8,167 bases of DNA from Candidatus Poseidoniaceae archaeon (GCA_013330015.1 DUJC01000122.1:1-8167), one strand, 5' to 3'; counted from the stretch's first letter, positions 1 through 6,987 are shown. The notes: a model not told the origin generated them from the sequence alone. Translations and numbers: made by a program.

Positions 1-71
1 AGAGTCCTTTTTCCGCGTCCTGGGCCCCGCCAGTAAAATAAAATCGTGAAGAATAAACCAATTCAAATTTT

Positions 72-91
72 AAAAATTCAATTGAAATTTT
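72..91. repeat. AT-rich near-palindrome
   Basis: Twenty bases centred on CAATTG form an inverted repeat in which nine of ten base pairs match. The inner ten bases, TTCAATTGAA, are perfect. It overlaps the candidate TATA tract, so it could be a regulator's operator, or simply a by-product of a tract made almost only of A and T. Nothing in the sequence settles which. Confidence 0.35.
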
Positions 92-124
92 GTTTTCATG
101 CAAGGGCCCAATCGGAGGCGTTTA

Positions 125-139
125 ATGCAGGTGTTGTGA
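125..139 (+). other. Four-codon leader mini-ORF (MQVL-stop) with strong ribosome-binding site
   Basis: A textbook GGAGG at 114-118 lies 6 bases before an ATG at 125. That ATG opens only four codons (M-Q-V-L) before a TGA at 137-139. The mini-ORF is in the same frame as the downstream gene (ATG at 149), and its stop overlaps that gene's own GAGG. Terminating ribosomes could therefore feed the downstream start. It may be a translational leader or coupling element. It could also be a chance combination or the remnant of an older start. The sequence shows the arrangement; the function is inference. Confidence 0.3.
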
Positions 140-148
140 GGAATCCAC

Positions 149-1144
149 ATGGCCGAGTCATCCCAGAGTCCATTTCAAGCCCCGGCTTGTGATGTCTGTG
201 GAAAGGATGCAGTGGTCGAACAAGCCTACTCGGGGCGTATCTTGTGTGGGTACCATCTTGAAAAATCGATTCGAAAGAAGGTAGCTAAGGAGCTTCGCAA
301 GCAACTGCATCTCGACAAATCAAAACCAACAACGGTCTTTGTGGCCATTTCTGGTGGTAAGGACTCGGCAGTTCTGCTGACATTGCTTGTCGAATTGATC
401 GGTATGCGACGAGATGTTCGAATCGTTGCTGGTTGTGTCGATGAAGGCATTGACGGATACCGCCCACCTTCAATGCAGTGTGCTATCGATTTGTGCGAAA
501 CACTCGATGTTGAATTCATCTCAACAAGTTACGAACAGCTCGAGTTTCATCAGATGGATGAGGTTGTGAAACGTTTACCAGTCGTTTCTGAATCAAACGA
601 AGGTGTCTCGATGATGCCTTGTTCTTACTGTGGCGTGTTCCGTCGACAAGGCATCAACGCATTGGCTCGACAAGTTGGAGCAGACGTGGTCGCTCTTGGC
701 CACAACTTGGACGATATGGCCCAGACCGTTTTGATGAATATGACCAACGGGGACATCGACCGAACGTTACGACTTGCCCCTCACACGGATGCTCCAGTTG
801 ATGGCTTACCACCGAGAATCGTTCCATTACGCTGGATTCCTGAACAAGAGATTCATTTACTCGCCATGCACAAGCAATTGCCGCTTCATCATGAGGAGTG
901 TCCTTACGCACAAGGTGCATTACGCTGGCGTTATCGTGACATCGTTGCTCAACTCGAGCAAGATGTACCTGGTACGAGGCATAGTTTGGTACGGATGTCG
1001 GACAACATCAAGCAAGTTGCTCGAGAAGGCACGCCGTCTGTCCATTCGCATCCAACAAAGTGTCAGCGTTGTGGTTCACCAACTTCTGGGACAACATGCA
1101 AAGCATGCGACATGCGAGACCTTCTCGATGTGGATTTAGATTAG
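149..1144 (+). CDS. ttuA: tRNA 2-thiouridine synthetase TtuA/Ncs6 family (PP-loop ATPase)
   Basis: This 331-aa protein belongs to the TtuA/Ncs6 (Ctu1) family. These cytoplasmic enzymes adenylate a tRNA uridine and replace its oxygen with sulfur (s2U34 or s2U54), usually with a ubiquitin-like protein as sulfur donor. All family landmarks are present. An N-terminal zinc finger uses C14, C17, C33 and H36. The PP-loop ATP-binding motif SGGKDS is at 68-73. The central segment PCSYCG supplies C158 and C161, which with C251 (in EECPY) match the three cysteines that hold the [4Fe-4S] cluster in TtuA. GHNLDD at 184-189 is the conserved family motif, and a C-terminal zinc finger uses C305, C308, C317 and C320. 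Length is typical. The start at 149 has GAGG 7 bases upstream, and an in-frame stop at 137 rules out a longer form. Its 3' end overlaps that of convergent pyrI by 9 bases. Whether it modifies U34 or U54 cannot be told from sequence. No sulfur-carrier gene is in the window. Confidence 0.93.
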   Translation: MAESSQSPFQAPACDVCGKDAVVEQAYSGRILCGYHLEKSIRKKVAKELRKQLHLDKSKPTTVFVAISGGKDSAVLLTLLVELIGMRRDVRIVAGCVDEGIDGYRPPSMQCAIDLCETLDVEFISTSYEQLEFHQMDEVVKRLPVVSESNEGVSMMPCSYCGVFRRQGINALARQVGADVVALGHNLDDMAQTVLMNMTNGDIDRTLRLAPHTDAPVDGLPPRIVPLRWIPEQEIHLLAMHKQLPLHHEECPYAQGALRWRYRDIVAQLEQDVPGTRHSLVRMSDNIKQVAREGTPSVHSHPTKCQRCGSPTSGTTCKACDMRDLLDVDLD

Positions 1145-1612
1145 ATTGATAATCAATTCATCCAAATTCTGCGGGCGCTGGCAATAGTAACAACGTAGCA
1201 TTAGCGGGTCGGTCTTCGTAACGACCAGCCGATGGGGTAGTGGCTCTCTTGGATTCTGTGTGATGCAATTAGAGAAGGTACATCGAACAACATTTCGTAC
1301 CTCTTTACCAAGATTAACATTCAATTTCTCTGCAACTGAATATGCACGGATGATGGCGATGCTTGAGTCGGGAGCAACCAGTGCCAAACGGTCGAGTTCA
1401 GATTGTGTTAATTCACGGTCTTCGACCTTGATGATGTCTTTCGATCCCATTTTCTTGGATGGAACATTCATCACCAGCGAGACAGGAACGGATGTATCGC
1501 CAGAAAGACTGAGTAATTCCAAGACCTTCAGAGCCTGTCCAGACGGAATGTGGTCAATGACCGTTCCGTTCTTGATTGCAGTGACGCGTCGCATGTTGTG
1601 TTCATCAGCCAT
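1136..1612 (-). CDS. pyrI: Aspartate carbamoyltransferase regulatory chain PyrI
   Basis: This 158-aa protein is the regulatory subunit of aspartate carbamoyltransferase. It has no catalytic activity itself. It binds nucleotide effectors (classically CTP, UTP and ATP) and links catalytic trimers into the c6r6 holoenzyme that starts pyrimidine synthesis. The N-terminal allosteric domain begins with the family-typical run of residues 14-25 (IKNGTVIDHIPSG region), followed by the GKE segment near 102-104. The C-terminal zinc domain has the four ligands C111, C116, C141 and C144 in C-x4-C...C-x2-C spacing, as in the E. coli enzyme. Length is normal (E. coli 153 aa). The start is well supported: a near-perfect ribosome-binding site lies 5 bases upstream, inside the end of pyrB. 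The stop codon of pyrB and the ATG of pyrI share one base (TGATG), so the two are almost certainly cotranscribed and translationally coupled. Its last 9 bases overlap the end of the convergent thiolase gene. Confidence 0.96.
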   Translation of the reverse strand: MADEHNMRRVTAIKNGTVIDHIPSGQALKVLELLSLSGDTSVPVSLVMNVPSKKMGSKDIIKVEDRELTQSELDRLALVAPDSSIAIIRAYSVAEKLNVNLGKEVRNVVRCTFSNCITQNPREPLPHRLVVTKTDPLMLRCYYCQRPQNLDELIINLI

Positions 1613-2556
1613 CAGGCATCACCTCCTGCAATTTCAGCAGGGACTTCGATGTTTAACAGTCGACACAAGAGAGCCATTCGGGCGACAACGCCGTTGAAGG
1701 CTTGCTCAAAGTAACGAGCGTGACGTGTTGAGTCGACGCTTGGATGAATCTCATCAACACGCGGAAGGGGATGGAGAATGATCATTTCCGACTTGGTATT
1801 GTCGAGGTCTCGCGCATGCAACTTGTAGGCGCCCGCAACCTTGGCATATTCATCCTCATCAGCAAATCGTTCCTTTTGGATTCGAGTCATGTAGACAACG
1901 TCGGCTTGGTTGATGTTGCCAAGGAGGTCTTCGGTTTCCATGACGTCTGCACCGTGCTCACGGAGGTCTTCAACGATCTCTGCTGGCATTCGCAGCAGTT
2001 CAGGAGATGCAAAGATCAAGCGGCAACCAAAGCGGACGAGCGCATGGGAGAGGCTGTGGACAGTACGGCCGTATCGAAGGTCTCCTGCTAGAATGACTGT
2101 CAATCCTTCAAGCGTTCCATGAGACTGCTGGATGGTGAACAAATCGAGCATGGTTTGTGTAGGGTGGTGTCCCGCACCGTCTCCACCATTGAGAATAGGC
2201 ACACGTGCAGCATCTTGTGCATATCGAGCAGCGCCTTGTCGAGGGTGACGCATAGCGATAATGTCGGTGTACCCATCGACCATCTGGATGGTGTCAAACA
2301 GTGTTTCTCCTTTTACAACAGAAGATGTTTTGACATCGCCAAGGTTGACAACATCGCCACCGAGTCGCTTCATGGCTGTCTCGAAAGACATCCGTGTACG
2401 CGTGCTTGGTTCAAAGAACAGGTTGCCGAGAATCTTTCCTTGCAACAATGGAAGGTAGGTCTCACCACGTGCAACAGGCAAAAGTCGCTCAGCATCGGCA
2501 AGAATGCTGTGTATGTCGTCGTTGGTCAAATCGTCCATCGTGATGAGTCCTTTCAT
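1612..2556 (-). CDS. pyrB: Aspartate carbamoyltransferase catalytic chain PyrB
   Basis: PyrB catalyses carbamoyl phosphate plus L-aspartate to N-carbamoyl-L-aspartate, the committed step of de novo pyrimidine synthesis in the cytoplasm. With the start at 2556 the protein is 314 aa, normal for the family. The carbamoyl-phosphate motif FFEPSTRTR is at 47-55, and the active-site loop SSVVKGET at 78-85 carries the catalytic lysine K82. MRHP is at 102-105 and HPTQT at 131-135. The aspartate domain shows GDLRYGRTVHSL, TRIQKERF and HPLPRVDEI. The N-terminus MKGLITMDDL resembles that of archaeal PyrB proteins, which favours this start. The reading frame stays open to an ATG at 2661, but those 35 residues are not PyrB-like and overlap the divergent promoter region. 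A second candidate start at 2538 (MDDL) has AAAGGA upstream and would remove only six residues. A modest purine-rich site (AAGGGG, 2564-2569) precedes the chosen ATG by 7 bases. It overlaps downstream pyrI by one base. The two chains together imply an allosterically regulated enzyme. Confidence 0.96.
   Translation of the reverse strand: MKGLITMDDLTNDDIHSILADAERLLPVARGETYLPLLQGKILGNLFFEPSTRTRMSFETAMKRLGGDVVNLGDVKTSSVVKGETLFDTIQMVDGYTDIIAMRHPRQGAARYAQDAARVPILNGGDGAGHHPTQTMLDLFTIQQSHGTLEGLTVILAGDLRYGRTVHSLSHALVRFGCRLIFASPELLRMPAEIVEDLREHGADVMETEDLLGNINQADVVYMTRIQKERFADEDEYAKVAGAYKLHARDLDNTKSEMIILHPLPRVDEIHPSVDSTRHARYFEQAFNGVVARMALLCRLLNIEVPAEIAGGDA
1618..1627 (-). promoter_or_regulatory. Strong ribosome-binding site for pyrI within pyrB
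   Basis: Read on the minus strand, these bases are AGGAGGTGAT, a ten-base match to the expected complement of the 16S rRNA 3' tail. They lie 5 bases before the pyrI ATG and within the last codons of pyrB. This decides the pyrI start over the internal ATG six codons later. It is also much stronger than the site in front of pyrB, which suggests that pyrI translation is set to match the catalytic chain. Confidence 0.85.
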
Positions 2557-2664
2557 AGGATGTCCCCTTCTTCGCCTACCATCCAAGCACACCCTTGAAC
2601 ATTGTTGCCAAACAGTATGCAAGGAGTCGGTGGTTTCTTCATCAAAACAATCTGTGCTCAATTC
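2557..2664. promoter_or_regulatory. Divergent intergenic region between pyrB and the coiled-coil membrane protein gene
   Basis: About 108 bases separate the two divergently transcribed starts, so promoters for both should lie here or just inside the genes. I could not find a convincing TATA box or operator on either strand; the region is of mixed composition. On the plus side there is no Shine-Dalgarno match before any of the candidate starts (TTG 2602, ATG 2617, ATG 2665), which fits a leaderless transcript. The region is assigned by position only. Confidence 0.4.
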
Positions 2665-4428
2665 ATGCTCTGGGGGGATGTTGATGAAGCCATTAAGTCT
2701 GAACGCCTTCTTCGAGTCCAGAGAATCGAGCGATTAAGCACCGTTTGTGCCTTGTTTTGTTTGAGTGGAGCCATCTGGTTGGCTTGGCCGGTTCTCAAGG
2801 ATGCCTTTGTTGGTGATGCAAGTCTACTTACAGGACTCGGTATGCCAGTTTTGGTGCTGTTGTGGGGTATCGCCATTCAGGATTTGATTCTCGACGATCC
2901 TCGTGCGCGAACACGAATCGGAGCAGCTACTAGCATTGTTTGGCCAGTGTTACTGATGTTTGCGCTCCGTGCATACTCATCAAACAGTACTGATATCGTA
3001 GCAACCATCCTCTTTGCATCACTCGGGTTCGCTATGCACCAATCCTCAGCAAACACATTACGTGGCGGCATTGATGTCATGCGGTTCCGAGCAATGATGA
3101 CGAGCATAGGCGCACTTACTGTGGTGGGAATGCTTGTCGGTGATCGTGCAGGCGAAAAATGGATTGACGAGCCACAAGATTGGGCGCATCCTCTTCTCAG
3201 CCTTTTCGTTGTAGGACATGTGTTCTATCTTTGGTTCATTGGCGATGATATGCGTGAAGAAAGGAAAGCCTTCCGCCAAGAATTGGACGCTATTGAGAAC
3301 CGTCTTCTCGTCCTTCGTTCCGAAGGGGCAGCTGTTGACCAAGCTAGCAGCCTTGTGATGACTGCAAAGGAGGAGGGGCACATCGACCCTGCTTTTGGTA
3401 TGCGCTTGCTTCGAGAAGCGGCTGAAGACATCGAGCGTTCTCTTTCGCTTGCAACCGATGTGGATGTTGTACGAAGTGAAGCCCTACTCGTGATTCAACA
3501 TGCTGAAGAATTGGCGCCACTGGCAAAGCGTCCACGTAAATCCTACGAGATGGGTGAGCGCGAGGCCAGTCTTGGATCGTTACGAGAAGCGGAAGGATTG
3601 TTCCGCCAAGCTAAGCGCCGTGCTCAAGAAATCGTTACCTGGTGGGAACAAGCAGAAGAAGCCATACGCACGGCAGAAGAACTGCTCACTGGCCAATCTG
3701 GTGCAACCATCGACAACTTGCGTCAAATTGTACGTGATGCAAAGAAACAACTCGATCGTGAAGCACCGAAGAAAGCCTTCGAACTTGCTTGTGTGATTCC
3801 TGTTCAACTTCAGGCTGATGGTGACGCAAAGGAACGAGCTGTCGAAGTCCTCGGTGATGCTGCGAAGGCGCTCAAGGCTGCAGATGGATTCGATACGTCC
3901 GAACTTGAACACAGACTCGAACAAGCCGAAGCGGCCCTTGAAGCAGGTGATACAGGTCAATCCATTGGTCTGGCAGAAGGTGTCATTCGCGTCATTCAGG
4001 TCGAACGTGAGGCCATGGAAACCGTTCGACGCGCTCTTCGACAACGAAAGAAAATCACTGAACGATTCAGTGGTTTTGCCGATGAAGAGGAATGGATGAT
4101 TCGATTTAAGCAGGTTCAGTCAGCAGCTGATGAGCGTCAATGGAGTCATGCTGCAACACTGCTCGAACGCCTCACCATCGATCTCGATGCCCTTGGTAAT
4201 GAGCAAGGTGAGGCACAGGCTCTGCTCGACTTCGTCCGTAAGGAATGGTCTGTTTTGAGAAATCAATGCACGGCTTCGAGCATTCCGGTAACGGATGAAG
4301 ACATGAAGCAAACCGAGGCTGCGATTGCACTCGCTGAAGAAAGGCTCATCGGCGGTCAAGTTGAGGCTGCCTTGGAACAACTCGGACAGGCAGATGCATC
4401 CATGGAACGATTACGACGACGTGTTTGA
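2665..4428 (+). CDS. Uncharacterised membrane protein: six TM helices plus long cytoplasmic helical/coiled-coil tail
   Basis: I do not recognise this protein. From the ATG at 2665 it is 587 aa. Six hydrophobic segments lie at about 24-44, 54-75, 86-103, 111-125, 143-159 and 177-192. The loops RARTR (80-84) and RGGIDVMRFR (133-142) and the arginine-rich N-terminus fall on the inside, so the positive-inside rule puts both ends in the cytoplasm. The remaining ~390 residues are rich in A, E, L, R, K and Q with almost no glycine or proline, and look like coiled coil or stacked helical hairpins. A loose repeat recurs near residues 423, 485 and 557, with A-A-L, a short turn such as EAGD or ERQW, then A-x-x-L. 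No enzymatic motif, nucleotide-binding loop or cysteine cluster is visible. A scaffold, sensor or envelope/cell-shape role is possible but unsupported. Starts at 2617 (ATG) or 2602 (TTG) would add 16 or 21 residues; none has a ribosome-binding site, so the start is uncertain. It ends exactly where the convergent gene ends. Confidence 0.85.
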   Translation: MLWGDVDEAIKSERLLRVQRIERLSTVCALFCLSGAIWLAWPVLKDAFVGDASLLTGLGMPVLVLLWGIAIQDLILDDPRARTRIGAATSIVWPVLLMFALRAYSSNSTDIVATILFASLGFAMHQSSANTLRGGIDVMRFRAMMTSIGALTVVGMLVGDRAGEKWIDEPQDWAHPLLSLFVVGHVFYLWFIGDDMREERKAFRQELDAIENRLLVLRSEGAAVDQASSLVMTAKEEGHIDPAFGMRLLREAAEDIERSLSLATDVDVVRSEALLVIQHAEELAPLAKRPRKSYEMGEREASLGSLREAEGLFRQAKRRAQEIVTWWEQAEEAIRTAEELLTGQSGATIDNLRQIVRDAKKQLDREAPKKAFELACVIPVQLQADGDAKERAVEVLGDAAKALKAADGFDTSELEHRLEQAEAALEAGDTGQSIGLAEGVIRVIQVEREAMETVRRALRQRKKITERFSGFADEEEWMIRFKQVQSAADERQWSHAATLLERLTIDLDALGNEQGEAQALLDFVRKEWSVLRNQCTASSIPVTDEDMKQTEAAIALAEERLIGGQVEAALEQLGQADASMERLRRRV

Positions 4429-6987
4429 TCAGACAAGGTTTCGTTGAACCAAATCATTGTGATTGATACCGCTCGGCAAACCAAGATCGACAGGCATACC
4501 AGCGATGGTCGTGATCACACCATAGAGGTGCAAGTAGAGTCCATGCGGAGGTTCATGTTCTCCATTGTACGGAATCTTCTTCCAAAGATTGGATTTCATC
4601 CAATACTTCGATACGGATTGATCTTTTGAGTGAACAATCCAGGCATTGGCTCGTCCTGCATGCTTTCTTGCCTGTGTTGAACCGAGTCGTGGTGAGATGT
4701 GAACTGTATGCAAAATAGGCCACTCTCGCATCCAATCGCCTGCAGAGTCGATGAGCATGGTCATCTTGGTCGGTTCTGTAGCCATGGCATCAAGCAGTCC
4801 CAATTCGTTTAGAATTCGAACCAATGAACGAACGTGTGGATGACGTGGCTCCTGTTTCCTCAATTCTCGTGCAATACGCACAGCCGTGTTTGGCCGGTCC
4901 GCATCGAGATGCAACAATGCTGCAACCACTCGGCCTTGTGACCACGTCGATGTTGGTAATTCAGCGTGTTCCTCGTGCTTCTTCATGAAGGCTTCAAGCA
5001 TCGATAAGGCCTCTTCGCTCCGTCCGCTGAGACGCATTCGAGCACAATCACCGAGCAACATCAATCGGTCAGCAGGCTTGTTTCGGTAGGTGGTATTGGC
5101 CCGAGGCTCTCCGTTCGCCGTTCTGTTGAGCAAGTCGATGTTTCGACGCATAAGCGGATCAACACCGAGAACGGGTTTTGAAGCGCTCGGAACACTTCGC
5201 TTTGAATCAAGGACCGCAGCAAACCATTGCAATCGTGCTGCTTCGATGTCGCTCTTGTTCAAGAGTGCAAGTCGAGGTGCAGCCTCGGGCAGGTCACGTT
5301 GACAAAGACTTGCAGCTGCAAGAATCAATCGTGCAACTTGTGCGTCTCGGCCTGTTTGTAGTGCAAGCAATGAGACTGCGTTTTCTTCCGCTTCCTCCCA
5401 ACGATTTAACCCAGCAAACAACTGCATTTCCGCTCCCGTTTGCCGCAACAAGTCCAATCCTTGTGTTGACGTTTCAGTCGGGTTGAGGATTTCATCGTAA
5501 TGTTCGATGGCTCGCGTCCATTTATCTTGAGCAATCAGTTTCGTAAATGGTCGTTGTTTCAGATAGATCATGTCTTCCATCTGTGTCAACATTTGGCGCT
5601 GTTCACTGATGCTTGCATCAAAGGTGATGTCATCGAGTTTGGATCCGACCTGAAGCGATGTAAGCCAGATGAGAAGGAAACAAATTTGACCCCCAGAAGC
5701 CAACATCCAGGTCAATTCTTCCATAGCATCCTTCTCGACATAGGTGCACAGCGTGTTTTCCCAATCACCACAAGCACCGCCTTGTGGAAGGAACGAAGAA
5801 TCCCAGAATGTGATCATAGCGAGAGCGAGAAGGAGCATCGATTGTCCTGCAAATCCCGTGAAACAGAAGTTGAGTACTTTGGCTTGCTGAGAACGTTCTG
5901 CACGAAGCAATCGACTGTCTGCCAAACGAATACCCCCTCGACCTGAAACATCTTGAACATCGAGGAAAAGAATCCTTGCAACCTCGTAAACGAACAGGAA
6001 CCCAACCAAGGCAACGTTGAGGAGAAGGAACAGCAGAATCGATGTAACCAGTGGAACACGTAATCCTGGGTCTGGAATGTTGGAAAACAACTCGATAAGG
6101 AAGAATCCAAGGATTCCACCTTCTTCCATGATGGTGGCTTGTTCTCGGTATTCTGGAAGTTCGAGAACTCGCTCAGAATGCGTGAACAATTCAGGTGCGA
6201 CAAGGATGGCGATCAACGAGAGCAGCGTGTTGATGGCGACAACAGGCATGGCCAGTGTGTTGAGATGAACAATTCGTGCGATCACTTGCTGTCGAGCGTT
6301 TGGTGCATGATTGTGGAACGGAGAGGGATTACCTTTCGCAATTTGAGCAGATGACTGACGAAGCGCTTGCCACGACGTCCCCATGACACGGCCATACGCA
6401 ACGATGGAAGGCGAAAAAGCGAGCAGTAACGATCCGCTCAGTCGATGCGTAAATGGAACGCCCCACGAGCCGAGTAGTGAGTAGAACAGACCGACACCCA
6501 GAAACCAGAGGATTGTCAATGCTATGTAGGCGGTGTTGCGTGCACTGCTTGCTTCCTGCAACTTTGCCTTCCCATGCCCAATCGGTTTGATAATTTGTGC
6601 ACCGAGAGAAGAACCCGATGAAATGACTGCAGGAAGGATAATCAGAATCAATGCGAGTGAGATGTTTGGAGCGTGAAAGCCGTCACTCTGACCTTGTGCA
6701 TAGATGAGGTATTCGAAGAAGAGAAGCAATGCGCCTGTTAGTGCAAAAAGGTAGGTTGCAACTCCAAAACGCATGCCGCGTGAACGAAGCAGATCACGTG
6801 CTTCACCAAACGATTCTGTTACTGTATGTACCTCGTATCGCATAGGCCCAGTCTCGAATGCAACCTGCAATCCACGCAGTTGTCGTGGAACAACTGTTCG
6901 CCAAAACAACAGGGCGATGACGGCTGCTAATATTAATGGAACAACGGCGATGGAGGCAAATCCCTCAACAATCACCGGCCCAGTCAT
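4429..6987 (-). CDS. Uncharacterised polytopic membrane protein with TPR-like cytoplasmic tail
   Basis: This 852-aa protein is not one I recognise. The first ~450 residues hold about nine membrane segments (near 8-29, 73-96, 108-126, 151-172, 183-199, 243-264, 312-338, 371-395 and 424-446). A short hydrophobic stretch at 291-302 may be re-entrant. Arginine/lysine-rich loops (30-72, 132-150, 200-240, 345-370) suggest an outside N-terminus and inside C-terminus. The outer loop between the last two helices carries C406 and C414, a possible disulfide. From about 480 to 720 there are TPR-like helical units, for example AQDKWTRAIEHYDEIL at 486-501, then GLNRWEEAEENAVSLL, SGRSEEALSMLEAF and DRPNTAVRIARELRK. 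A last segment (~740-852) is less repetitive, aromatic- and proline-containing, and looks like a separate domain. No catalytic motif is evident. The ATG at 6987 has AAGGTG 10 bases upstream. It follows thrS on the same strand by 56 bases. Protein complex assembly or envelope transport is conceivable through the TPRs, but this is inference. Confidence 0.87.
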   Translation of the reverse strand: MTGPVIVEGFASIAVVPLILAAVIALLFWRTVVPRQLRGLQVAFETGPMRYEVHTVTESFGEARDLLRSRGMRFGVATYLFALTGALLLFFEYLIYAQGQSDGFHAPNISLALILIILPAVISSGSSLGAQIIKPIGHGKAKLQEASSARNTAYIALTILWFLGVGLFYSLLGSWGVPFTHRLSGSLLLAFSPSIVAYGRVMGTSWQALRQSSAQIAKGNPSPFHNHAPNARQQVIARIVHLNTLAMPVVAINTLLSLIAILVAPELFTHSERVLELPEYREQATIMEEGGILGFFLIELFSNIPDPGLRVPLVTSILLFLLLNVALVGFLFVYEVARILFLDVQDVSGRGGIRLADSRLLRAERSQQAKVLNFCFTGFAGQSMLLLALAMITFWDSSFLPQGGACGDWENTLCTYVEKDAMEELTWMLASGGQICFLLIWLTSLQVGSKLDDITFDASISEQRQMLTQMEDMIYLKQRPFTKLIAQDKWTRAIEHYDEILNPTETSTQGLDLLRQTGAEMQLFAGLNRWEEAEENAVSLLALQTGRDAQVARLILAAASLCQRDLPEAAPRLALLNKSDIEAARLQWFAAVLDSKRSVPSASKPVLGVDPLMRRNIDLLNRTANGEPRANTTYRNKPADRLMLLGDCARMRLSGRSEEALSMLEAFMKKHEEHAELPTSTWSQGRVVAALLHLDADRPNTAVRIARELRKQEPRHPHVRSLVRILNELGLLDAMATEPTKMTMLIDSAGDWMREWPILHTVHISPRLGSTQARKHAGRANAWIVHSKDQSVSKYWMKSNLWKKIPYNGEHEPPHGLYLHLYGVITTIAGMPVDLGLPSGINHNDLVQRNLV

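Larger units (their letters stand above)
1..148 (+). promoter_or_regulatory. Upstream/promoter region of the tRNA thiolase gene
   Basis: The first ~34 bases are GC-rich. The three plus-strand frames there close at stops ending at 36, 39 and 49, so this could be the last codons of a gene to the left, but it is too short to identify. From about 35 to 98 the sequence turns strongly AT-rich. The tract TTTTAAAAATT at 68-78 is a reasonable archaeal TATA-box candidate, which would put a transcription start near 98-102 and leave a leader of about 50 bases before the ATG at 149. GGGCCC occurs at 22-27 and again at 104-109, flanking the AT-rich tract. The ribosome-binding site for the gene is GAGG at 138-141, 7 bases before the ATG. 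The promoter call is inferred from composition and spacing only. Confidence 0.45.

Noticed and set aside
1..49. Possible tail of a protein gene or a tRNA 3' end (GGGCCCCGCCA) at the left edge
   Set aside because: Several frames close within 50 bases and none can be identified. The bases before GGGCCCC do not form a T-arm, so a tRNA is not supported.
774..1139. 121-aa open frame in another plus-strand frame within ttuA
   Set aside because: The overlapping frame carries conserved TtuA motifs throughout; this one is a shadow.
2119..2598. 159-aa open frame on the plus strand opposite pyrB
   Set aside because: pyrB is certain on the other strand, and the product shows no family motif.
2557..2661. 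N-terminal extension of PyrB by 35 residues from an ATG at 2661
   Set aside because: The added residues do not resemble PyrB, the family N-terminus begins at MKGLI, and the extension would reach nearly to the divergent gene's start and remove its promoter space.
3580..4044. 154-aa open frame on the minus strand inside the coiled-coil protein gene
   Set aside because: It is antisense to a long convincing frame, has no recognisable domain or ribosome-binding site, and is cysteine/phenylalanine-rich in the way expected of the complement of E/K-rich coding sequence.
5500..5946. 148-aa open frame on the plus strand opposite the 852-aa gene
   Set aside because: It lies wholly antisense to a large continuous gene and lacks protein-like motifs.
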